Positions 52,290-64,000 of a stretch of 64,000 nucleotides of DNA are shown one piece after another (the first letter of the stretch is position 1; each line of letters opens with the position of its first letter). This DNA is from Channa striata (taxonomy: Eukaryota > Chordata > Actinopteri > Anabantiformes > Channidae), in NCBI GenBank assembly GCA_033026295.1, contig CM065184.1, positions 2,503,001 to 2,567,000 of the forward strand. The letters are read 5' to 3'. A program made the position numbers and the translations under genes. The notes under the pieces were generated by a model, which searched no databases, was not told the DNA's origin, and saw only the letters and a list, made by a program, of their open reading frames with translations.

Positions 52290-52332
52290 TTAAATCCATC
52301 CATCCATCCATTATTTTAACCGCTGCTCAGAG
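52290..52332 (-). mobile_element. SINE-like repeat, tail part of an interrupted reverse copy
   Basis: aaatccatccatccatccattattttaaccgctgctcag is the reverse complement of the GGATGGA tail. The matching head lies at 52905-53034. Confidence 0.65.
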
Positions 52333-52904
52333 GAGCTACTCTCAGCATTCACTTTCTCGGGAAAGCTGGTTTCTTAAGTGTCATGTATGTTGGAGAACGC
52401 TGATTTACTTGCCATGTATACGTGTAACCGGGTTACATGCACCTTTCTCCAACTGCGCATGTGCGCGACAACTGTACACTGCACAAAGCTGATCGCTAAT
52501 TGGTTGATGGGGTGACGCTGCCTCATTTATAAAACAAAGCCTGTCTAAGTTCTGACAGAAGTTTTAAATTACACAGAGAAGTATAAGTAGAGGTCTAGAT
52601 AAGATACTTTGGATTTTTCAAACTGCACGAGTTTTTCCTTTCTCTCCCCCTGCGCTGTCACAAACACACAGGCACATGCAGAGGGGGGGGAGACGAAAAT
52701 CAGAAATCCGCGTTTCCCATCATTATGCAGCCAGGCTTCCAAAACATGTCCAAGGAGGTGTGGCAACCAGGTTACTCTTCTGCTGGCGGGCTTCTTAAGT
52801 AGATGTAAACACCGTCCCCCGATTGACCGAGAGGTTACTAATGTCCATGTAAATGCACTCAATGAAGCAGACAACCAATTAGATGTAATTGGACTGTGGC
52901 AGGT
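52333..52904. other. About 570 bases between the two halves of a SINE-like repeat
   Basis: Sequence lying inside the reverse repeat copy. It contains nested inverted repeats: gttggagaa (52389-52397) with ttctccaac (52445-52453), enclosing tgtaacc (52423-52429) with ggttaca (52431-52437). The motif cttcttaag/tttcttaag occurs near both ends. Frames open on both strands (52569-52986) have no family match. It may be an inserted non-autonomous element. Confidence 0.35.
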
Positions 52905-53034
52905 AACTGGTGCACCCAGAGAAAGCCCCCTCAGGCATGGGAAGAACATGCAAATCCCACACAAAAAGGCCACCGCCAGCAGGTGAATTCGAACCAGGGA
53001 CCGAGCTGATATGTGGGACCACCATCCACTCCTT
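52905..53034 (-). mobile_element. SINE-like repeat, head part of an interrupted reverse copy
   Basis: Contains gaagaacatgcaaatcccacacaaaaaggcc and gaattcgaaccagggaccgag; the latter reads GGTTCGAATTC on the minus strand, a near-consensus Pol III box B. ccaccatccactcc corresponds to the box A side. Confidence 0.7.
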
Positions 53035-54282
53035 AACTGTAATCACAGATTCTCAAGTATTACATTAAAACTCTTGTATTGGCTGCCCATTCGAACGTAT
53101 TTGGGTGCTGTAAGTGGATTCAGGTCTCATTCACATTGAGTAACATGCTCCTGCACCCTGTTGCCTGCTAAAATAAGGAGCACATTTATCCACTTGCTAA
53201 TAAACATCATTTAGCTTTTATAGGCATTTGCTTTGTCTCCCTAATAGATGGAAACCTTGTTAAAGTGTGTAAGTAAAGTGCGGCTTAAGGTGTCAGTGGA
53301 GAAACATTCCAGCTTTACTGTACCATCGCTGACAGAATAAAAATCATGTACTTAGGCTATTTAAAGCCGTCCAATTACATAAGTGTCAGACACAAAACAG
53401 CGCAGGGGTTTACAAGGTCTGGCATGTGGTTTGTGCTCCTGTCTTGTAAAATAAGTTTAAACCTATTGCCCGGCTCCTTATCCATGTGGCATATCTTTAT
53501 TATCTTTATCCATCGAGATACAGATTGATGATTTCTAAGATTGTTAAACTGTTTTATAGGCAGTGTGCACTAACACCTCTATTTCTGCGCACTCACCTTT
53601 GTCTGGACAGCTACTTGTATTCTAGCTCACTTCTGGTTAGTTCTGTGGTTACATCTTTGCGTGACATGCTACGAACAGAACATTCATTTTTGAAAGACCC
53701 TTTCTCAGAATCTGCTTTGAAGTTGGCTTCAAATAAAATGCTAAATTCCAAGTGGAGACGCTGAATATTGTGCACATATTGTTTGCTCAGTTGACTTAAA
53801 ATGAGTAAAAGCTGCTATATATTGACATTCTAAGCACAATGTCTAGCACATTGGGTGTTGGCCTGAACTGTGGGTCTCTTTTCCTGTCCTTTGCATCCAC
53901 ATGCACGTTTGTACATGTGACTTACAGTGAGTGTCTTATCCGATTGGCTGAAGACACTTTAGAAGACAGGTGGCCAGGTGAGCTGGTCTGGTTCTGGCCT
54001 TTTCCGTCGGTCATATTTTCTCACCTCTTCTCAGTTGGAAAACTGGGAGCACAACTTTGTACATTTGGTCATACTGTGGAACTTTGCCAGCATCTGATAT
54101 CAGTGGAGTTTCAGTCAGACCAAATGGTTTAGTTTTTCTTAGGCCCAACAGTGTTCGTTTCTATTCAAATGCTGTTTGTGAGTTTGTAGGAAATTTGCAT
54201 CTGGAACGAAGAGATTACATAGAACTTTGTCTTTCAATTCCTGTTTACACGTCTTGCCTGATGACCATTCTACACTCCGTAT

Positions 54283-54339
<57 letters not shown>

Positions 54340-57300
54340 CAGTTGGCTTTACCCATTTCATCCTGCCTTTTTGTGTGTACCTCTATTCTGCCTGACGAGC
54401 ACCAGAGAGTGACAGGATTGCTGTAGAGACTTGATTAGATACGTCAGATGATGAATGGGATTAGACTGAAGTAAATAGGAGGCAGGTGGTTGCATCTGTG
54501 AAGGTGATGAGGTGTTTGTGAAGCCGCAGCATATCTCACTATAAAAGGACATGCAGCCTGACAGACACCAAGGACAGTGTTACACAGAATTGCTTTAAAA
54601 CAGAGAAAGCGGTGTTTTGAAGATGGCAATTTCAGGCAGGACTCTGTTTCTGCATTCTGCTGTGCCCAAATGCGTTTGCCTTTGTTCAGGTTTACATTGT
54701 AGTGTTCAGCGTCTGCCCACATCACAGCTCCCACTCATCTATATGATCTGTACGTATGAAGCTCCTTCCATTTTTGAACCACACTCCTTAGAAGGTTGGA
54801 TAGGTTGGATTGTTTTGCTTTTGCTGCCTTCAACAGTACAAATGATGTAGGTTTGGACAGAACAAATGCGCCAACATATACTTCAAGTTCGAAGTGGTTA
54901 AACAAATTGTAGAGGGGAGATAAGATAATTTTGTCTTCTCCAAAAATGTGTATGGTTAAAGGATTTCTGGGTATGCTTGTGGTATGTCTCTATGAATGCT
55001 GCTTCTCAGTCAACCACTGTAATATCCTCACAGGTACTGGATACTGTTTTTTTTCAGTATGGTGGAAGAGAGACACATTTTTCTCAACAAATTCATCAAT
55101 TAACAATATAATGTAATTTCTGCAAAATGTCAACATTGATGTATATCTCTTTTTGACAGGCATGTTCCTACACATTTTAGTTGAAGCGCGTTAGCTAATT
55201 GAATTGGAAAGGCGCAAGGGACAGCAGTGACTGCAGAGACGGGCATTCAGGGAAATACTTTTTTGTGTATGTACAATAGTCTTTATTTATTGTGAAAAGA
55301 TGGCTCAAGTATAGTTTGGTTGCATTTGTAACTTGAAACCAAGTTGTGTAAAATTTTAATCTTATGATTAAACCAGTCAAAGCTAAATTATCATCAACAT
55401 TGTGGTACATTTTTATGGATGAACAAATATCAGGATGCTGGATAGGAAAATTGCTAGTTCGATGAAACTTGTGATTTACAATCCTAGTCCCTAGAAGAAA
55501 AATACTCATAAGTTTTGTGATTGACTGACCTCGTCCTTTGTGTCATATAGTTTTTTCTAAGTGAAAAAGTTTGACAACTGTCGATTGCCATGAAGTCAAA
55601 CAGACATGATACCCTGACGATAAACCCTAGTAATTCTGTTGATCCCCACACTTCCCCACAGGCATTCTAGCAAGGATAAATCCCAACAACTTTTGCTGAA
55701 GTAGCCTACAGCCTCACATAGTTGCTATGGCTGTACACCACGTGGCAAAGATCAAACTATTTTTGTGGACTTGTGACTTAACTATGCAGAGAATAATCTC
55801 TGTGAAAATCTGATCTAAGTGATTATATTTTCCTCTGAACACAAATGCTATTCCTATTATGACAGGAGACTTGTTCATCTTACACAATGTGATTCTTGTT
55901 TTTTTTCTCATTTGTTTTGTTTGTCCAGTGACCTTCATAAAAAGGTAAAATAAGATAACTCCTTACATTGTCACATGTATGACACACTTGAAATGTCCTT
56001 TGAGATGTAGCAACATCACTTTTGAACTGATGTTTTTTTTCTTAAGAAAATTGCAAAAGTTTTGTGAAATTATTCCAGTTTGTCAAAAAAGTATAAAACA
56101 ACAATTCTCCACAAAGGTAAAACGATTATAAAGGGAATATATTATACCTTGCTTGTCATCATAGCTGAAGTAAAATAAGCGGCAGATCACAAGATGAAAG
56201 TCTTGCAGATGATTCATCTCAACTCATCCTGCAGAGGGGTCCCCATTGGATTGTCATGAACAGTTTGTATTTTGGTGTCTGTAAAAATCAGATTAATTAA
56301 AAAAAATATATATCCAGGAGGATCCGGACAAATGTTTTTGCGAGAAGAGAGAGATGTGAACCTGAAAGATGAGGTGGATCTAGAGCTACAGCACCAAGTC
56401 AAGTGGAAACACTGCTGTTCATCGGCAGCACACACATCCAAACCTTTACGAAAGCCGAGGCTTCCTCTTGTATATTTCAGCTACTTTAGTAGATGGTCAG
56501 CCGTCTTTTAACAAGCTTGTCGTGTGTCCAATGTCTGTGCCAGGTCTAGTTTTCAACCACTGTGGGCTGATGTGGTGTTTCTGAGGCGTGACTCATCCAC
56601 TGTGGGTCTGGTTGAGGTCTGGGCCTGGATGGTGTGTTGTGGAAACCCAGCACCCTCTCCACTGTTTATTTTGGAAGCTTTCCTTTGCGGCACTCTGTAA
56701 AGGTCAATGTAGATGGGAAAATAGGGAGATATGTTTTTCATTTGGATGTATTTTGGAAGCAGTTTCCATTGGAAGAGCAGGGTCTGTCTGGTTTGATCTG
56801 TTTTGGACTTGCCTGATGAACTGTGCTGAATTTAGCCTATTTTTGTGTGACAAAAAGCCCAGTGTTGATCTTTCTGTTCTACATTGAGCACAGTGACAGA
56901 AAGAATTGTTATGGGGCTTTTCTGAGACATTTTAATGGGGTCCTGATGGAAATGGAAACTGACCCTTCTTTGCCCCGCTGACGTCCCCCCCCCCCTTACT
57001 CACTCTATTCCTCCTCATCATTTTTTTCTCTCTCCCTTCTCACTCTCTCTCTAGTACTCCCACAGCAGGAAGGACCCAATTACAGAGATATCGGGCCCAT
57101 GCTGAAAACGTGATAGCCTGTAAAATGTCTTCGGCGTCACACAGACACAGTGTTTGTCCTGCCCCAGTGCAAACAGGATGCTGTGTGCAGGAGAGCAGTG
57201 CAAGATAAGAACAGACAACGGCAAGAGGGAAAGACCAAAACAAAACAAAACCAAAAAAAAAGCCAACCGGTGGGGGTGGGGGTTTCAGAGCACAGCACGG

Positions 57301-57775
57301 ACGGAGAGGAAAAAGCAGCCTGGAGACCGATGATGAAGAGATGATCTAATGACCCCAAGGGAGTAAACAGTAGTACAGTTACAGTATCACTAGAACAGTG
57401 TGGTTCCTGCACAGGAAATACAAGGGTATGCGCTACCACCTGAAGGAAGCACAAATTGTAGTACAGACATTATGTCTCTCCTCCTCCTTCTACACATTTC
57501 CTGTTGCTTCCTTGCTAGATATGAGTTCACAATGACTTAATTTAAAAAGGAAATCAAAGATTGATTTGTGTGACAAGTCATTTTGGCAGAATTTGAAAAG
57601 GACACAGGTGAATGATAAACTGCACACTCGGCACACTGGTGACAGGGATTTATCATTATTATCATTACAGATTAATGACATCTTTTTGTTTTCTGACTAA
57701 CCTAAACTTTACTGTATTCTCACTTTCCCCCGCTTGTTTTGTCCTTTCTAAGTCCTTTCTAACTTCTAAGTCCTC
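53035..57775. other. INPP5A intron 1, no supported gene
   Basis: Long TG microsatellite at 54285-54330. A C-run plus very strong pyrimidine tract ends in CTAG at about 57054, like a 3' splice site, but the sequence after it is not INPP5A exon 2. The frames at 56214-56511, open on both strands, have no recognised product. Confidence 0.45.
54285..54330. repeat. (TG)n microsatellite followed by (AG)n
   Basis: Twenty-three TG units, then a short AG run. Confidence 0.97.
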
Positions 57776-57985
57776 AAATATTTCTCAGTGGTAGAGCATT
57801 GGGTTGGGATGTAAAAGAGCAAAGGTTCGAATCCCACCCAACTAGCTGTAACACTACCCATCCACCGAGGACCACCTTGTTGCCGGAGGATTGCGGCAGG
57901 AAGGGTATCCGGCGTAAAAACCCCATGCCAAATCAACGTGCAGAACAAGTTCCGCTGTCGCGACCCCTAACGGGACAAGTCAAAA
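57776..57985 (+). mobile_element. tRNA-derived SINE with RTE-type body and tail
   Basis: Head: ctcagtggtagagcattggg (box A, about 57784-57803) and a perfect box B GGTTCGAATCC at about 57824-57834. The anticodon stem does not pair, so this is not a working tRNA gene. Body: gcggcaggaagggtatccggcgtaaaa, matching the 5' region of the RTE element near 27760. End: gctgtcgcgacccctaacgggacaag, matching the RTE 3' end near 29607. This is the design of a SINE moved by RTE machinery. Confidence 0.85.
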
Positions 57986-60900
57986 GCCGTTAGTCTTTTG
58001 AAATGTTCCAATTTGTCATGAACAACAACCTTTAATTGTGTTAAAGTCCTAATTAGAGCACGTTGTTTAGCCTTTATCATGCTAAAGAAAACACACATCT
58101 GTCACACACATTGATTTACTGACATCTACATACAGGGTTCACACCTCTAGGCTCTCTTTTGGACAGTTTACACACAAAAACAAGACCCAACACGATGCAT
58201 ACATTCAACCAGTACCACTAGCAACAGTAAACAGTATGACATGAAAATATATATGTTTTTTAACTTGTGGGTTTTTCTGTTGCTTTGTCGACTGATTTTA
58301 CCGAGTCAGTACAAGTTGTGAACAAAGAGACACAATCTCTACAATGAATTGTCAAATAAATTTTAGAATTTTAAAGCTTAGACATGCACATGTACAGATA
58401 TTTATAAAGACATGACTTCTCTATCCTAATCAGACCTTTTTCTGCTGGCATCTCTAGAGCAGGAATGCATCTGAGTGACTTTTCAAAGCCAGAGAAAGTA
58501 GAGCAGGCTTTTTATGTTAAATCTGTGACAGCCTAATTTTCTCTTTTCTTTCTTCCATTGCTAAATTATGCATACGTATCTAAATGTGTCCTTTTTGCAG
58601 ATTGAATCCTGCTTTTGAACATGTGAGCAGGAGCAGTTTGGTCATAGCCCTCGTGTAATGCATGCTGTGAACACCTGCTCAGTTCATAACACCGCAAAAG
58701 ATTTCTAGTTTTAGCAGTCAGAATTATTAGCAGCTGTGTAGTAATATTATAATATGAATTGCAAATGCAATAGTTGTATTAGAAACGTTTCGTGTGAATT
58801 GCCTTTGTCGTCTTTGTAGACTTCAGCTGGTCCTTATTGTCTCTAGGTGTGAGAGATAATTTTGTAAATGATATAGTTATCATGGTAATTTTATTTTTTA
58901 TCCCATTTTAAATGTCTCCAAAAAATACTTCTGGAAACCTGGAAACCTAGAAACTAGATCTTCAATCAGGCAGGCATTACAAAATGTCAAAGAGGCAGAT
59001 TCTTTCTTCTAAAAGTTTCTAACTTCTTAATCTCCACGTGTTGTGAATGTTCTTGCATTAAAATAATGCATCGCATTTATACATGAAGTTTGCTGTAGTA
59101 GCTGCAGTAGTTGTAGCGGACTTATTGGTTGGTCTACAAAATAAAACAAATTTGCTTAATTCCCAGAAGCAAAAGTAAAAACAAATGTCACTCAATGATG
59201 ACTAATACTTTTCTGAATCCATCTCATGTTCTTCCGTAATCTGAGAAAACTCCCATCTGCACGGAACACTACAGTAAGTGTGAAAGTGCAGGAGAGATTG
59301 TAAGTAGACCCTGAGTTTTATTTAGTATTTTTTTGGTCAGCCTGTTCCCAAGATTAAGGATGAACTTTAACGTCAACCTTAACCCAATCAAACGTGCGGT
59401 TTTGTTTCATCAACATTCAAAAGCCCAATCAGTTCTCGGACTGGCTAACTTAATTTAGTTAATGCTAGTTATTTTTTGTTATTTGTAACTTTGCACATTT
59501 TCATTTTTGCTTTTTATCAAAGTGTTATCAATACATGCAAAGGCCCTAAATCAGTTGTGTGATTTGTGTGACCCGTCGATTTTTAGAGTATATGCTATTC
59601 TTAAAATAAAATGTAAAACCACAAATCTAAAGGATAAAAACTCTCTATTATTATTAGTCTTATTTGGAAAAACTCTATAATAAGGCAACGGCCTTCTTGT
59701 TGACCTAATGAAAACCACACCAGTTGGTCAAATAAAGGCGTTAAGGTTTTTTTTTTTTTTTTTTGGAAAATTTTAAATTAAGTCATTTACCAGCAGTGTT
59801 TTGCCAGGGTTACTTTTCTCATAAACTGAAACATCAGCTGCTTAAATAAGAGCTCTCAGCTGACATGTTTTTGTTCTTCACATGAAGAGGATATGAATGT
59901 TGTCAGATGAGACAAGCAGCCAGAATAGTAATTACATTTGTCATGCAACTTTGCAGGGAACTCCCAACAGCTCTTGGGAAAATTACTGATAACGACTGCA
60001 TTATTTTTGAGAATATTTCTGGCACGGTTGTGCGCATCGTGAATATTGTACAGATAGCCTCTTTGTTGGGATCCCTGATAATGTGACTTAGTCTGCAGGA
60101 CGTCCACAGTACAGCCTCTGCTCCTTCTGTTGAATAACCCTGCCAGGAGCAAAGTAAACACAAGGATTAACCTTCAGCACTGCATCTGACATAGCGTTTA
60201 AATCTCAGATGGAATGCATTTTCTGCTCACAACAGTAAGAAGGCGTCCTAGTTTCTTTGTGGCCGCCATACTATTTTGCTAATATTTGTGCAGGAAACCT
60301 CAGCTTAGTAAAGTTTCCAAACGCTGCGTAATTCTTTCACGCTCGTTCTCCGGCTGCTTGCAGGTTTTTGCTTTAGTGAATAAGGTATTGTACTTCCAGT
60401 GACAGTAAGCAGGCCTGTGCAGCATTTTATTAGATCTTCCAATTACTCGTGCCATGTGGAACATTGTTTGATTCTTCAGGAAAGTGTCTGGCACTTGTAA
60501 AACAGACATTATTTCTTTTTCGCAGAAGCTACACGTGGATCTTTTGTACAACCTCAGGCTTTCACTGTTAATAAGCTGCTTTAATGTAAATTGTGAAAAA
60601 AAAAACTTGCTGAGGGACACTTTACTTTAACTTTCATTGGAGAAGGTAACATTAGTCATTTACTCTCAGTTCCTTAGATGGAGCTGGTCTGGATACGAGA
60701 CCGTTTAAAATCACATCTCTCCAAAAGGAAATTAGTATTACTCAAAATGCATTGGTTGAAATGCTGTATGAACTAATTTGTCAGGATTGTTTTATCATTT
60801 TATGTGTAGCGTTCTGGAAAATCTGGGAACAGCACTGGGAAAGATATTTACATGTCTTAAAGGGCAGCGTCACTTGTATGCGTATGATAACCAACTTTCC

Positions 60901-61501
60901 TTTGTTGTTCCTTTAATAAATATCTGTACATGTCTAGTTAAGAAACAACCAAACTGTGGGTCACATAATTATCTAACATAATTTTTTCCAGCAACAAAAT
61001 GTCAACAAATAATCGTAGATCCTACTTGTTGTTGTCTCTGTTATACGTTTCCTCCAGTAATCCTCCGAATTTCTTGCCGCGAAGACGTTTAGACTTAGAA
61101 GCTGAGATATTTTAATACAGAGAAGACAAAAGAGAAGTGTAATAGTCATAAATATGTGACGTTGAACCCAACACTTTCCACTAATGTCATTACCTAGTGT
61201 CATTTCCACTGTTGTGTCATTTATTATGAAAGTCAGTTTTTACAGTAGCTAAGGAATGACGCAATCTACTTGAAGCTCCCACCCAGAACTCCTAAAAGGC
61301 ACCAAGCAATTTGGTTACAGCAGTAAATGTACACACAGCAGAATTTATTTCTAAGAATTGGCTTGGCTGCGTTTTATACTAGCATGGTGTTACTCTAAAC
61401 TAGGACCAGCTGGTCTTGGGTGAGCCCTCTTTGCGACAATTGCAAACGCTGCTGATGTGAAAACTTTCTTGTTTCCATGAGTACCAGCTATTTAAAATGT
61501 T
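57986..61501. other. INPP5A intron 1, no supported gene
   Basis: AT-rich, with a T run (about 59748-59764). Reverse-strand frames at 59856-60161 and 60300-60620 have no recognised product. Nothing else seen. Confidence 0.45.
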
Positions 61502-61980
61502 TTTATTTAGTCTGTAAAATGCCATAGAGAAAGAAACCGCCCAAGATTCAGTACAAATGGAAAATGTAGTTTGCCAACTTCAGTGTGCCCTTCATGGCAG
61601 TGGTCTGCACCTCTTTGGCATTTGTAGCGTATCATGATCACGTTCTCCAGAGGACTGATTGCCCATGCAGCCCCTTTGAAGGATCTAGACACAGTAGGCA
61701 GCCTTCAGCCCTGTAATCAGAGCAGGCCCTCACACTATAGATGGTCTTTATCTTTGCTTGGTTTTTGACTTGTAATTACAATGTGGTAGGTCTGGGTGAC
61801 ATCTAGAACACCAGACACTCCCTTCCTCTCTGTAGCGGTGTGCAGCATCTCCCAGTTATTCTTTTTACATTCAAACACAGGGATGCAGGACTGGTTTACA
61901 GGTTCCGCTGCGTTAGGATCACTGTGGAAATAAATGAACTCAACTAAAAGTGGTAAAACTTGTAATGGTGTCAAGCATCA
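61502..61980 (-). pseudogene. Unidentified reverse-strand coding-like remnant with poly(A) signal
   Basis: On the minus strand, two open segments in the same frame (61974-61735 and 61692-61507) are separated by a few stops. The first reads FIYFHSDPNAAEPVNQSC and then CKKNNWEMLHTATERKGVSG; the second contains AISPLENVIMIRYKCQRG. Composition is more protein-like than the surrounding intron. A pyrimidine-rich acceptor (atttatttccacag) precedes the first segment, and AATAAA (minus strand, 61507-61502) overlaps the end of the second. This fits a 3' exon or retroposed fragment that has decayed. I do not recognise the protein, and chance cannot be excluded. Confidence 0.3.
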
Positions 61981-62937
61981 ACATAGTGGGACCAGTCACT
62001 GAATGCATTATTGATACTCCTTAATGGGTTTATGCGGACATTGTGTTACTTTACTGCTATTAAAACAAGCCACTTTTAAAGTTAAAGTGGTGAGTTCAAA
62101 CAAACGTTCACATTTGTGAGTAAAACAGTCTCAATGGTTGGTTGGTGAAACGGTCACAATTTTCTCTTTTTCCACAAACCATTAGACCTAAAACATGATC
62201 AGATTTTTATGCAAATCCTAAAATTGGATAAAGGGGACTCAATTAAATGACAGTTGCACACTTAGTAATTATGCAAAATGATCCAAGAAAAAAGCATATG
62301 AACCTGCTGCTTCAGTAACCGCTGTGGTCCTGCCAATAGAAAAATCCTATTGGCTTTTTGTCGTCGAGGGAAACGGGAAGATTTTAATTTCCAGGTTGGT
62401 CTATAAACAAAAGTCATCCCTAACGCACTCACTAATACCATTTTTCACCCATGGATCAGGGTGTCATGGTGAAATTCAGCGTTTGGTTGTAGCCAGCATG
62501 ACTGTAGTCTCTTCTGTTTACCTAACAGCGGGTTGTCCGTGGCCTTTTGCGTATGTTTCACATTTGAACACTGATACAGTGCACGTACTGTACATCACAT
62601 TAATGCTTAGTCAAACACCCTCACAATTATGTGATCACTGGAAATTGCCATATGTTCAAGGTTCCTCTTATGAGTTCTCACTAACGAGGCACTTGAATGC
62701 AGTACACAACCTCAAATTGTTGTGGGGAGTTTGCTGTGTGTGTTGAGTAACACATGGCAGAGGTGTGAGTGGGAGTGCTCGCACAACTTGGAGAGTAACA
62801 TTTCTGTCAGTAGCCGAACTCCACCTCAGGCCTGCTGTGTATTGCACAATTTGAACATCTTTCAGTAACTTTGACTTTCCTATACTCATTGTTTTACAAT
62901 TTACAATTTTTAGAAGCCATTACAAGAAACAGTTTCC
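61981..62937. other. INPP5A intron 1, nothing recognised
   Basis: AT-rich. The 140-codon plus-strand frame at 62324-62746 has no recognisable motif and looks like chance. Confidence 0.4.
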
Positions 62938-63258
62938 CTAATATTCAGAAATGTCTTTCATATTTACATGAGATATTAGATATATAGATGTATCACCTGG
63001 GAATTTCACAGAAATCTTGTTAGCATTGAGATTATATAACCTGTCAGAAAATAGCTGGCTGCTTGATGGACCAAGAGTGTCCCAGTGAGCTTTTACAATA
63101 GTGTCTCCCTCAACAAACCCCATGTCGAGCCTTAGAACCGTATTGTTAATGTGTGCTGCAGGGTTGTGCAGTGACGATAAAGCTTTTAAGCCACACACTG
63201 CTGTGGTTGCTCTTCGTGGTGCAATTTCCTGTTTTCCGACAACACTTAATCTACACAA
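62938..63258 (-). other. Reverse-strand open frame of 106 codons, uncertain
   Basis: Contains NNTVLRLDMGFVEGDTIVKAHW and LFSDRLYNLNANKISVKFPG, a mix of hydrophobic and charged residues unlike simple AT-rich translation. A CCCAG/gtgata donor-like site follows the KFPG codons. No family recognised. It lies upstream, on the same strand, of the remnant at 61502-61980. Confidence 0.2.
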
Positions 63259-64000
63259 ATCCAGACTGATTGCATCGTTGATTCATGCTAAAGAGGGTGG
63301 GTCTGCTTACATTCGCAAAGTAGTTTTCTTTTGTGTGTGTGTTTTTTCTTTTTTTATATTTTTGGTGTTTTGGCCAATGCTCCCCTTCAGCATGGACACT
63401 ACAGCTGTCATTATGTTTATGCGGTGCGCAGGTTTTTGGCTGCTCCTCTCTCCTTTGTTTCAAGCTGAAGTTATGAATTAATGTCAGGTACACACACATA
63501 ACATACACATAACATTTTTCACATTCTTTTCGTAGGAAAGTTCAAAAGCTTTTACTACATCATTCATGTACAGAAACTCACAAATAGTGACTGCAGTATT
63601 TCCCAGTACATACTGGGAAGAGTTCACAAGTGCTAACAAAAAAGACAGTGACATGAAGCAGTTCATAATCAAAGCAAAACCAAAGAGAAACTGAAACAAA
63701 CCTACACTACAAGCCACAATATTAATACCAACTAGTGGTTTAAATATAAAAAAATATGTAATAATATAAACAAATATAAACAAATAAATGCTGACGTATC
63801 GTTCATGGGTTTATCACCAGTCAGAACTTAAAATGCTTCAAATCAACTTCTACATACTTTGATCTTTGACCCTTATTTATATTACTTTATGCTTTTTAAC
63901 ATACTTGACATAATCAGTAGTATTTAAAATATATACTTTATACAAGTGGTGCTTGTAGTGGAGATTAGCTTTTACTCGCCTATTGATGCTGTCCCTTGTC
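63259..64000. other. INPP5A intron 1, end of window
   Basis: AT-rich with no gene, repeat or exon recognised. Confidence 0.45.

Noticed and set aside
52569..52986. Overlapping frames on both strands, over 120 codons each
   Set aside because: They include part of a SINE-like repeat and have no family match.
57776..57848. tRNA gene
   Set aside because: Boxes A and B are good but the anticodon stem does not pair and the sequence continues into an RTE-like body, so it is a SINE head.
62324..62746. 140-codon plus-strand frame
   Set aside because: No recognisable motif and no splice or start context; looks like chance in AT-rich intron.
37624..64000. Further INPP5A exons
   Set aside because: I looked for the PENLQKNW-type exon 2 and the LHCQEFGG segment after acceptor-like sites and found none.
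1..64000. CRISPR array, operon, phage or defence system
   Set aside because: The window is vertebrate DNA with introns; its regular repeats are microsatellites and transposon pieces.

Overview
The window is vertebrate nuclear DNA, almost certainly from a teleost fish. It holds parts of two protein-coding genes, both on the + strand, separated by about 35 kb. The repeats are those of fish genomes: Tc1-like transposons, an RTE-type LINE with its tRNA-derived SINE, SINEs with a TGGATGGA-type tail, and many long CA/TG microsatellites. No bacterial, phage, CRISPR or operon-like feature was seen. Most open frames are chance frames in non-coding DNA.

Gene 1 (1-2660) is the 3' part of PWWP2B: the end of an intron, the large terminal coding exon (323-2048) with the PWWP chromatin-reader domain, and a 3' UTR with overlapping poly(A) signals near 2633-2645. 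From 2661 to about 36.9 kb lies an intergenic region with no convincing gene. It carries a deleted Tc1-like element (3604-4165), two LINE-tail copies in the same orientation (15081, 18224), a TSD-flanked and internally deleted RTE-type LINE (27684-29640), scattered SINEs, and AT-rich blocks dense in homeodomain-type motifs that could be enhancers.

Gene 2 starts in a CpG-rich promoter (about 36930-37760) with an inverted CCAAT box and a perfect CRE. Its first coding exon (37546-37623) encodes the 26-residue N-terminus of INPP5A, the Ins(1,4,5)P3 5-phosphatase. A canonical GTGAGT donor follows, and everything to 64 kb is INPP5A intron 1. PWWP2B followed by INPP5A on the same strand matches my recollection of human 10q26.3, so this is conserved synteny. 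The intron holds a decayed Tc1-like transposase (40.0-41.1 kb), more SINEs, an interrupted SINE at 52.3-53.0 kb, a tRNA-headed SINE sharing both ends with the RTE element (57776-57985), and a reverse-strand coding-like remnant with a poly(A) signal (61.5-62.0 kb) that I could not identify.

The two genes do not form a pathway. One encodes a nuclear chromatin factor; the other encodes a membrane-associated enzyme that ends calcium signalling. I found no new multi-gene system. The best leads are the reverse-strand remnants in the intron, the LINE/SINE pairing, the upstream ORFs in the INPP5A leader and the candidate enhancer blocks.
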